Of a stretch of 64,000 nucleotides of DNA, positions 23,855-34,300 are shown piece after piece. Every line of letters starts with the position of its first letter. Positions within the stretch are counted from its first letter, which is position 1. Position numbers and translations under genes: made by a program. The stretch spans positions 141,694,913-141,758,912 of the forward strand of contig OX465579.1 in assembly GCA_950022655.1 (NCBI GenBank), in the 5' to 3' direction. Source of the stretch: Alentia gelatinosa. Taxonomy: Eukaryota > Annelida > Polychaeta > Phyllodocida > Polynoidae. The notes beneath the pieces were generated by a model that was given only the letters and a program-made list of their open reading frames with translations, searched no databases and was not told the DNA's origin.

Positions 23855-24255
23855 GTGATGCGAAAATCGGTTACCTTGCGAAATTCCGCTTTTATCGGCC
23901 ATGAGCATGCGCAGTGGTGAATTTGATGATTGGAGAGTGCGGAAATCATCGGGCGCTCGCATCCTAGTTTGTACCACTCTCCTCCCAGATCTTTCGCGGA
24001 CTAGCGCAAAGATGGATTTACGTTTTAGCGATCGAGCGATAATAAGAGAAAGTTAGGGTCTCCGAAAATGGCAAAACCCTTTGCCAGCTAGAGCCTCGTT
24101 TGGGTTTGAACGTTCCCCCCCCGAGAATTCTACTATGTTTTCCGAGGCTCCAGAATAGTCCGTGAAATGTGAGCGCAACAAGGTCTCCACACGCATGCGC
24201 GAGTAGAGTGGGCGATAAAAGCGGAATTTCGCAAGGTAACCGATTTTCGCATCAC
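23855..24255. mobile_element. 401-bp element with perfect 43-bp terminal inverted repeats
   Basis: Bases 23855-23897 (starting GTGATGCGAAAATCGGTTAC) and 24213-24255 (ending GTAACCGATTTTCGCATCAC) are exact inverted copies over 43 bp. The centre is CpG-rich with GCATGCGC motifs near both inner arm ends and no coding capacity. It lies inside the DIRS relic. The perfect arms in an otherwise decayed host suggest a younger insertion. No exact target duplication is evident; CCGCT occurs on both sides. Confidence 0.85.
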
Positions 24256-24329
24256 ACCGCTTCCCGCTTCTCTTTATTCCCTGGTCGCTACATGGTGGGG
24301 AAGGAGCTCGACAACGCTAGGCCCTGTGA

Positions 24330-25460
24330 CTAAACTATAATCTTCAACCTTTGTTTTACATGGTATTTGGTACCACCAGGCACAAACACGCAATAGTCTG
24401 GCAAAGCAAGGGAGTCACTCACCTGTGGATTTACTGTGACCCCGTTTCTGAAAACCCAACTTGCAGGTGTACAGGGTCTTGTCTTTGTGCCCCTTGTCAG
24501 AATTCCATTTCTTGTTGAAGGCCTTGTTTTTGTTTTTGTAGCCATAGTTTTTTTCAAAGAAATCCTTCTGCTCTGACTGGGGTTCATATTTCCTTTTGGT
24601 CATCTTAGGTTGCCCACCTTTTTGTCAAAGATTTGCTTGAGCAGGTAACGCCTGGTATGTGTAGTGTCTCACATAGCCCTTGAAAGAATCAGGCTTGTAT
24701 TCATTAGGCTGAAATAGGCGTCTGCGAGTGGAGCTGCTTTCTCCCTAATTTCAGGATCTTTGTTCATTTTCGCCCACTGTTTCAACTCATATAAGGCCTA
24801 TGATTGGTGCGCTATGGCCAACATGGCAGCGACAACATTCTGCTGTGTTTTCACCAGAAATTTGTCCATCTGTAGGGACTCTCGGGAAGACACCCTGTTC
24901 AAGATTTTGTTCAACTTAGGGACCTGCAGCATTGACGCGTTGTCAGGTCTCGGGAAGCATTCAAGCTTCTCCTCCACTGTGTCTTTCGGCAGCGGTGGCC
25001 CCACGACTCGCGAGAGGGACCAGACCACCATGTCAGAGACCTCAGGTCCCGTTTTATTGCCCATGTTTGAAATGTCACACAGTCAATTATGGTAGGAACC
25101 GCCAACATCTACCTGGTCTTCCTCCTGGGAGAGTTGACCACACTCCAGCTCTTCATCAGAGCTAGTGTCGGAGTCAGACTGCCAAGTGGTCTTACGGGAG
25201 GGTTTCCCTGTGCCGCCAGTGAGAGCCGCGTGGTCACACACTGTTTCTCCCTCATTGAAAAATGCTGCCATCATTTCCCAGAATTGGTCCATTTGTACCG
25301 TGTTTAGGCCTTGGACAGTCAGTTCAGGCTGGTGTGAAACTGCACCCGACGACTCCTCTCTCTCGAGGGAGATTTCAGCTTATCAGCCCTTAGGCAGGCC
25401 ACGTTTGCCTTTAACCTTGTCCCCCTGCTCATCTGCCATGTTGGTGAGCTGCTTGACCTA
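24330..25460 (-). pseudogene. DIRS Gag-like remnant
   Basis: Fragmentary frames. Segment 25064-24798 contains VPKLNKILNRVSSRESLQMD followed by KFLVKTQQNVVAAMLAI, the pattern of DIRS Gag proteins (VP.LN..I......R..D..L...Q..L). Segment 24603-24415 is lysine-rich (QSEQKDFFEKNYGYKNKNK), as in the Gag C-terminal basic region. Several stops separate them. Confidence 0.6.
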
Positions 25461-25716
25461 ATTAGCCAAATCAAAGTTCGATAAATGCAGTGCAAACCCA
25501 GTGTCAAGACTTCAAAAAGCTACTCAATTAGGGATGGAGTATAATGCTTTTAGGGGGACCAATGACTTGCTTCTCTGCGAGCAAAAAATCCGACATTAAA
25601 CTGAAATCCCAAGACACAAACAAATCGATAGATGAAAACCTTACTGCAGATTATATTAACAACTACTTTACAGATATTGGTCCCAAACTAGCACAGTCAT
25701 AAAGGATATCACTTCA

Positions 25717-26133
25717 ATGTACCTTAAAGATGCTCTGCTCATATTATCTCAACAATTTACATATTTACTGAATAGTTCTCTGTATACGGGTATCTTTCCT
25801 ACAGACTGGAAACTAGCGACAGTGATACCGCTTAAGAAGGAAAGTAACTCTTATGACGTAAATAATCTGAGACCTATCTCACTGCTCCTAATTCCTGGTA
25901 AAATCCTCGAAAAAATTATACATTCCAATACAATAACTTCCCTTGATCAAAACCACATCCTAACAGACGCTCAATCAGGTTTTAGGAAAGGCCACTCCAC
26001 CATAGATACAATAGCTAATCTTTCATCTCATATATTTAATGCAATAAATGATAATTCCCTAACAATATGCACATATATAGGCTTCCGAAAAGCCTTTGAT
26101 ACGATAAATTACTTAAAAACCTTCAGTTATTAG
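25717..26133 (+). pseudogene. LINE reverse transcriptase remnant (fingers/palm)
   Basis: A 138-codon segment with classic non-LTR RT motifs: IFPTDWKLATVIPLKK, NNLRPISLLLIPGKILEK, LTDAQSGFRKGHSTIDTI and an altered FxKAFDT motif, where the usual (I/L)DF(S/K)KAFD reads IGFRKAFDT. The catalytic Asp of box A is therefore replaced by Gly. A frameshift ends the segment. Confidence 0.88.
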
Positions 26134-26210
26134 GAATATCTTCAAATCTACATAAATGGTTCTCAGATTATTTAACAAACCAGCAACAAAGGACAATCGC
26201 CAACAACCTA

Positions 26211-26504
26211 GTGTCGGACCCAAGATTGATCACCTGTGGAGTTCCGCAGGGATCAATCTTGGGCCCACTACTGTTCATAATTTATATTAATGACCTTGAA
26301 AGTTGTTCTGTGCATCGCCCAGCCGGTAACCGAATGCATTATTTATCATACGCGGACGATACGGTGTTGTACAGGTCAGGCTGCAACCATGATGACATTA
26401 TTACAAATTTACAAAAAGTTCTTGATGCGGTACAGCTTTTGCGCTCTAAAAATAAACTGACCATAAATACGAAAAAAAAAAAAACCAGTCACCTATGGAA
26501 CTAA
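26211..26504 (+). pseudogene. LINE reverse transcriptase remnant (YADD box)
   Basis: Carries ITCGVPQGSILGPLLFIIY, INDLES, and LSYADDTVLYRS with the intact catalytic Asp pair, then NLQKVLDAVQLL. It runs into an A-rich slippage tract near 26470, after which coding continues in another frame with TYGTKQCLVRNQ-type sequence. Confidence 0.9.
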
Positions 26505-27390
26505 ACAATGCCTAGTTCGTAACCAGGCCCATGGTCGCAGCCTGTACCTTAATAAAGACCCACTTGCTTGGGTGTACTCCTACAAATACCTAGGAGTGTC
26601 CCTAGATCAATGTATGAGCTTCAAAACTCATATTAGCAAGATATGTGAGCAAGCTAACCATAAACTTTATTTATTAAAAAAGATTTGTCCATTATATATA
26701 TTACTACTCATGCATGTTTACAAATTTATAAAACTATGATTCTTCCCATTCTAGACTATGGAGATATTTTCTTTGGTAATTGTGCCAATGTGGACGTAAG
26801 CAAGCTACAAATTATACAAAATAATGCTTAAAGAATTATTACTGGTGCGGTCCCAAGAACTAGTATAGAAATTTTACATGGAACTGTACAATTACCCTTT
26901 CTGTATCAAAGGAGAGATACCCAAGTTGTTAACTACATGTATGGTCAATTAAACCGTAAGGACTTAATCCAAACAGCTACAAGGACTACTAGAGCAAGCC
27001 AGGCACCGATGTTTAAAGTAAACAAACCGAACAATACAACCTATACTAGGAATGTTCATTATTATGGTGCAAAAAAGTGGAACGACCTGTCCCCTGATGT
27101 ACGAAATATCCCCACTTTGAAATTTTTCAAAAAGACTCAAAAGGACTCACTGATGCACAGGATTCCATAACGATCCTAGTAGATGAACGAGTCTTACCTC
27201 CTCGTAAACACCTTAACCATATGGAGTAAGCGTGTTATATAGTCATTCTTTTGGTGTTAAGACATGGTCTTCCGGTCTTATATTGCATGTAATATATATC
27301 TAATACTACAACCTGTGGGATCTGTTGTACATATATATATATGACTTCCCTTACCAGCTTTGCATAGCTGACGGCTACAAGATCAAATCA

Positions 27391-28147
27391 ATGTAAAATG
27401 CGTGTAAAAATTCAACGAACTCTGGGCGCAAATTGAAACCAGCCTCGGTGCTGAGTGCGTATCCCAGGATAAATAAAAGTTTTAAAAAAAACAACAAAAA
27501 AAACTCCTAAACTCCTCCTGATTTTTAGGTTAAACAGTGGGGCCAAGGTGAGTAACTGCTGAGTGGTTTTACCGTGAGGAAGCCACTGCTGGTACCTGGC
27601 GAGAACCATATCTCCGTTGACCTCTGACCCATCAGTAACAAGAAGTAGAACTATATACAGCAAAACTTCATTATAAAAAAGTTCTTGTGACCAGAGAGAT
27701 TACTCTGTCATAACCAGGGTTTGTTAAACCAGTATCCAAGTTTTGATGAGCAGTCTTTTAACACTGTAGAAACCCCCTTAAATACTTTATTATTGCATTT
27801 CCCTCCCATAAATAGAGAAATACATGTAGTCAATAACGAATCTAGATTTGTAATTTACACATACCAAGTTTTTATATCACCTATTACATAGTTGATTTCA
27901 ACTAAAAAACTGGAGTATTTTGAAAAATCAAAATGACATAAAGACGACTAAGGCCCATAATTGGGACTTAACATAGTTTTACATAGCCTTACATAGTTTA
28001 CTTAATATGCATTCATAAGATATGTCAAATATACATTTTTTAATATTTGGAAATGGATCGTGAAATAATTTAATATGACACAAATCAAAAATTTCTGATG
28101 TCCATCGCAAATCATGAACTATAAAAACATAAGTTTGGAATAAACAT
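27391..28147. other. AT-rich intergenic sequence 3' of LYRM7
   Basis: A few short minus-strand frames and repeated TTACATAG motifs near 27975-28000. No gene recognised. Confidence 0.5.
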
Positions 28148-28153
28148 TTTATT
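28148..28153 (-). promoter_or_regulatory. LYRM7 polyadenylation signal AATAAA
   Basis: A canonical AATAAA on the minus strand, about 97 nt past the LYRM7 stop codon. Confidence 0.75.
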
Positions 28154-28249
28154 CATAATGGCATTCAACAAATACGCACATATATGTACAACTGCATCAA
28201 ATCAAATCAACAACATTCATCACAACTCTCTAAAATACATTGAACGTCG

Positions 28250-28362
28250 CTAACTGTCAGGACAACGATCACTTTTCTTCCTTCTTGATCGTTTATCAGG
28301 TACCCAGTTCTCGTTGTAAGGAATATTTTTGTACAACTTGGTTTCTTTTTGGAACTTCAGAT
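28250..28362 (-). CDS. LYRM7: LYRM7 exon 5 (terminal coding exon)
   Basis: Acceptor CCTTTTCAG precedes it. It codes LKFQKETKLYKNIPY, then a lineage-specific basic tail (DKRSRRKKSD) and a TAG stop at 28252-28250. Confidence 0.9.
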
Positions 28363-31300
28363 CTGAAAAGGATATTTGACAGGTTACAAGTAAATTGATT
28401 TAAGAGATTGTAATTGCGAGAATTTAAAACATTCCTAAAACATCTTTGTCCATCATAGGAGAATATCGTGCGAATCTTTAATAGTCTGTTATACAAAATG
28501 TCGCATAATGTATTTTAAAACGTCACCAAAAAGACATCATGTTAAATATTCATATTTTGAAACGAATACTTACTATAATGGCCCGTGTCTTTGTTTAAAG
28601 CTGCTTGTATTATCATGCTTTGTAAATATTCTGCTGCCTCATCGCCCTTTTTAATTAACTGAAAAGCATCAATGTAAAGGGTAAGACAACCTCCAACTAC
28701 TCTGGTTTCTATGACTTACAACCCCACCAACGAAACAACTAACATATTTTAAAGGCACATCCTACAACTGACGGTGGTGCTACCTGGTGATTTCTAAATA
28801 TTGTCAATTATCAGTCAAAACTAGTTCCTTGGTTTCATTCTAATACCAATTAAGTAAATCTAACGTTTTGTCCAGTTCATCCAATCCTAAGAGGTAGAAT
28901 GGACCAATTAAAATTTGCTTGATTTACATAGGAAATGTACTGGAAAATATGGGGTTTTTTTAATTTAAAAAAAAACAAGGAGTGATCTATGAATTTTATA
29001 ACTTAAGTGTGTCGTACTATACATCTATTATACTAAGTGAAAAGCAGCTTTTTATAATTTCTATATTTTCTATTATAAAATTATCATAATGTTGATTTCT
29101 AAATCAAAAACGAGTGTGGTGAACCACGATTTCTAGGCAAGATATGTGTTCTACGACACTTAGATATCATAATATTTAAGTTTCAGGAAAGTTTTCAAGA
29201 CAAATTGTCTGATATGCCTTTAATCAGAATACATGCGTAACATCATATAGAAGTAGTATATGAATCTGCCGCTAACTATACAATCAACAATTGAATTTAA
29301 AAAGATAAGGCATATTTCTTACTTTTATTTTGAAAAATACGCCTCATTGTATCTATTGATAAAATATGGGTATTCATCCTTATATTGAGTAACATTAATT
29401 GTCTTATATCCACTTTGTCATATCATCGTATTTCAGGAACATGGCATAAACCTAAATAACACTTTTGAATTAAATCATTAATTACCTTTGATATTTCTTC
29501 TGGATCGGTTTCATTTTTATTTTTTGAAAACTCTTCGTTGATCTTATGTCTTCCAGCTAAAAGCAGAGAATAAATAAGTACACTATATGATACGGATGTT
29601 ATAAATACAGATGGCAGGTCCACCTTTCATTGATGTTTTCATCATCATATTCAGTTACTTGTTATTCCTATAATTATCATAGAAGTCTATATATTCAATA
29701 ATCTGTCCAAATGTAGCTGGACGAACGTCTCTTATATCAAATATATCTACTTCAAAGTTGTATTAAAGCTTTCCTTTAGCAAAGAAAATGAACAACAGAA
29801 GCAAGCACGTTCGACGAAATATTGTTCGAATTCCACTCTGACTGACAATGTTTCCTGTTTCCCCATTGACGTGGAAACTTAGTGGTGTCACAAGGTATCT
29901 TGTCCACTGCGTGTATCGGTATACAAGGGCTTCCCGAGAGCAGTTAATGATAACGGTAAATGGCGTGTTGTCATTCACAAGTGGTAATAAACGAAAAGGA
30001 ACAGCGATCTGGGCTGATCGTTGCATATTTAACTTAATTTGTTGTTATTGAGGCAATACTTAAAATACACGTATGATTAGGGGATACAAAGGCGAGAATA
30101 TACGGAGATATAGTTAGTGTGCCGAAATGAAATCTGTTCTGAGATGTTTTGGTCGGATATATTCACCGAGTTAGGAGAACAAGGTGAATATATTTCTGGC
30201 AAAATCAACAAGGAACAGGTGGAATTCAGGCACACACACTATGTCTCCTTAACGCTTATGTTTATATTCTGATACAAGAATGACAGTGGTCACACGGTAC
30301 AGAGGGACGTATGAATATTCTTTCGTCACGAAGTGGAGAAAAGAATCTGTACTGCCAGTCAGTGAAAGGGAGACATCTATTGCAGGAACTTTCAACATCA
30401 TGTATGTATAATATATGCGTACACGAGTACCCTCACACGTATGTAAGGTAAGCCTATTTGGCGTGGTTAGTACATCTGCTTCTGTGGTGATATATACATA
30501 AATTCACGTCAGTGTCTGATTATTCCGGTCTATACACCTCGGGGCAGCATTGTTGTGTTTATTTCATTTGCCATTAATCATCCAAGTGTGTGGTTTATTA
30601 AAAATCCGATCTTATATTACTCATTTTATCTTAAACCCTTTCTAAAACGTAATAATATGAGGAAACGTCCTTACTGTGTATGAAACGGTTCATGATCAAG
30701 ATCAGGCGTCGATTTTATACTGCCTGACGCTAAAGGCAGTATAAAATCGAAGACTGGCCGAGAACGAGAATCATTTCGTCCACAGTAAGAACGTTTGCTT
30801 ATTATTACATAGCTAAAATCAATGAGAAAACGCCATTTTGATTACTCATTCAAGTCACAGGAACACGAACATTATTATTACTGCAGCCCTAGCAGCGGGC
30901 AGTATTTGATGGACATTCACTCACAGGCATGTAATAAGATATGAAACCTGTCATTATTTTGTTTATATAAGTTTTCTTTAATAGTTTTTACCCTAAAAAC
31001 TCCAAGGATGTCAGTTCGGACCAGGGAAAAAGTGTAAACATTTTGATGTGGATTTTTCTTTCTCACAGAGATCGGAAAATTTTAGACATGGCATTGGCTG
31101 AGGTTCTCTGGGGGAGGTTCAGACCACTGTATTATTATATACCTGTGTCCGAATGTCTATGAAATACTGCCCGCTGCTAGGGGTGCAGTAATAATAATGT
31201 TCGTGCCCGCTGTGAGAATGACTTAATAAGTGAGTAAAATGTCGTTTTTTCATCGATTTAAGGTGTATAATAAGCAAACGTCCTGACTGTAGACGAAACA

Positions 31301-34300
31301 ATCCTCGTTCTCGGTCAGTCGTCGATTTCATACTGCCTTCTGCCTATGGCGTCAGGCGGTATGATATCGATGACTGACCTCGAACAGGAACCGTTTCGTC
31401 CACAGTAAGGACGTTTCCTAATATCATTGGTGTAAATGAGGCAAAACCAATTTTAGGCAACTAAAAAAACAACTTGTTTCTCATGACCAAGCCATGAAAA
31501 ATATGACGAAGGCACTTTTAATTTTTTTTTTTTTGCTGGATCAAAGATGGCTTTTGAAGTGTCATAAAATGGGTTTCAGATATACCCATGTCCTATCTTG
31601 CACTCTTATTCTAAATTCCAAATATCTCACTCATTTTATTGTGTGTAATATGAACCCTAGCTAACGGACACCCAACGTAAGCGGACACTCCAAGTGTAAT
31701 GTACTTGGGGGCGGACCCGCAGAGGCTGGATGCGCAAAGAGGCCGGACACGCCATAGCAGCCGGGGGCCGGAGGTGCCAACAGGCCAGAACAACCTGGGA
31801 CTGTGAATACAGTCTATAAGAGCGTCTATGTGATGGCGTAAATATCAATAAACCCAAATTTTCATGCTGTGATTCGCACATAAGTACATGTTAATAATGT
31901 ATTTGAAAACCATTTTCCGCTATCTTGACATGATGAAAAGTTAATGAACTTAACACTATTTTCTTTTTGGAGTTAGTCTAGGGAGCCTCCAAACTGACTC
32001 AGGCTACTCGACGATGCTACCCCCTGCTGGAAAATGGTTATGGCATATCTTTTTAAGGGCCACGTATAACGTTTTCCTTTTTATTGTTGATATTGCTATC
32101 ACTGTTTGGAAAGTAGAAACTAATTGATGTAGCAAGCCTATCAAACCGGAGCTCCCCTGTAATAAATAGAAATCCACTGCAGTGTTTTGAAACATGAACA
32201 CTTTATTCCAATAGCCTACGTTTCGACCACGCACGGTCTTCGTCAGGGCAGGAATGAACTGGTATCAAAACGACAACTCTTTTATACTAGTTTTCTTGGT
32301 CACATCATTAGGATGATCACAACTTGAATAGTCATAGCAATCCGGTCACTTAAATGTGGTGATTGAAAATAGTCTGAAAGTCATCCAACAGAATGGGGTG
32401 AAGGCTACAGATCACCATAATATTTTAGAACATTCATAATGCTGTGAAGATAAACAGTATCCAAAGTATCCAATCATAAAATCATCATTTACTTACCAGT
32501 TAACATTTCTGTGTCCCCAGCAAAGATCTGCTTTCGAACCTTATGGAGATTCCGGAAACAAGACAACACCTAGTAAGAGAATAACAATGCATTGTTGTGT
32601 TACATCTCCAGGAATATTTTATACAATAATATAAACACTCCGTTACCTCTATTATTAATTGTCTTGTGCTTTTGACAATATTTGAAATACAGTATTAAGG
32701 GTCATAGGAAGCATTCTTTTATTATGGCCAGGGGGAGGGGCACAGTACCTAAGAACCAAGATAGTTTAGCAATATTTTTCATTTTGAACTTACTGGATAG
32801 GGAACCTTTTACACTGTTAAGTGTTTGTTCATCACTTGCTGCAATTATGATGTCATCTACTCACACTGGTATAATAGTCTCAGAGTTACCTTTAGATCTA
32901 CAGTATACACAAAATCTGTTTAAGATTGCAAGAAACTGTTACTTTTCAGGTACATGTCTCACATGTTATTCAAATTTCAGCCACTTTGTTTAAAACTATA
33001 CAATGATTTTTATTTCTATTTTACAAACCAACGTTTCACCATTTTTACCTTGTACTTCATAACTTTCAGGTTGTTCAAAAAATATTTCCAGTCTATAGGT
33101 GAAACAGTGAGTGACAGTCTTCTTATTGCTATGGTGTTGAAGGGATTCCTCAGAGTACAGAACTTTTGGAATAGTAACAACCCTAAAGGATGAAACGACC
33201 ACAGGTTTGGTGACTTCAAAGTGGCATTGCGCAATTTTGAAGACTCTAAACGGGACAATGTGATGAAAGTAAAACCAGACATTGGAAAATCAGACAGCCC
33301 TAGCAGCTTTTCTTGTCATGCATGGGCACAAGTCATATGAACAAAATAATAAAAAGAGAGAAAGAGAGAAATGGTGTGATCACTATAAATCCAGCACTCG
33401 ATACACAAATTAATGTAGAAAGAAAGGTTCCGCTAGGGTAGCATTCATTATCTATGGGGGGGGGGGGGGGGGCAGGTTTTGTGTCATGAATCAGTCATAC
33501 AATTGTTGTACCCCCCATGGGAATACTGAAAAAAGTTGCCCCCCCCCCCCCCCCCCCTTAGGAATAGGGTAAAAGCACAGAAGAATAATCATCATCTGAA
33601 GTGTCATTGCCATTATCAGGCTTGGATTGTACACTGATTTCAATGTGACTGTCACAGAGTTCTTGCGATACATGTGCTATGATGGTTTTGATTTTATCTT
33701 TTTTTGCCAGTTATAGGCAGCTTATGGTGTTCCAAGTATATATAGACAGTACTGCTACCGACCATCTGCCAAGCTTGCCTTTACCATGTAGCTTTTCCCA
33801 ATCATAGTTATCATATCCTTTAAATATCATTTCTACATGCTGCTGCTACCATACGAGACTTTTGTCTTATTGCCTTGAAGAGCTCCTACTAGTGTAGGCC
33901 GATTTTGATAAAACTGTATTTCTGTGGAGTAATCTTCCAATATCTGCAAACCTGTGTTCCCAAGATATTTAAAAGGAGGTCTTTAGACCAGGTTAAAAAC
34001 AACAGGGAATACTGGTGAGGTATCAGAAGATTATGAACACAGGTTTCAAGTTTTCTTATTCCTACATACCTCAAAAACATAAAGATATTTATAAAGGTGG
34101 GGCGGGGGGCGGGCGGGCAATTTTGTTTTCTTATTTCAGTGTGTGCCCAACCTATTTTTTTCTTTTTGTTTGTTGGGTTTTGGGGTGGGGGGAGGAGACT
34201 TCAGGATATCAGATGGTGAGGGGGCTACTCTTTTATACAGTAAAACCCCGCTTAGGGATCACCCTCCGTTCCGGGCCAAGTGTCCCCCTTAAGCGGGGTG

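Larger units (their letters stand above)
22099..25500 (-). mobile_element. Decayed DIRS-type retroelement
   Basis: On the minus strand the order is Gag-like sequence (about 25450-24330), reverse transcriptase (about 23540-22800) and RNase H (22527-22099). Many stops and frame breaks occur. The RT shows DIRS-style motifs (FMGSLDLSETYYSIPV, GKFRMILDS, HFKME) and the RNase H shows SDNTTTIAYLNHKGG and HIPGEKN. A tyrosine recombinase and split repeats were not recognised, so the 3' end is probably deleted. A 401-bp inverted-repeat element interrupts it. The right boundary abuts the LINE at about 25.5 kb. Confidence 0.82.
25540..27390 (+). mobile_element. Decayed, 5'-truncated non-LTR retrotransposon (LINE)
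   Basis: The plus strand carries an RT in pieces: NYFTDIGPKLAQS (about 25650), the palm region 25717-26133, a YADD-containing piece 26211-26504, then YKYLGVSLDQ (about 26580), ILDYGDIFFGN (about 26750) and a C-terminal piece 26937-27170 with KKWNDLSPDVRNIPTLKFF. No endonuclease domain is present, so the 5' end is missing. Frameshifts occur at about 26105 and in the A-rich run at about 26470, and a stop at about 26830. About 200 bp of 3' UTR-like sequence follows. It may be a CR1/L2-like clade; that is only a guess. Confidence 0.88.
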
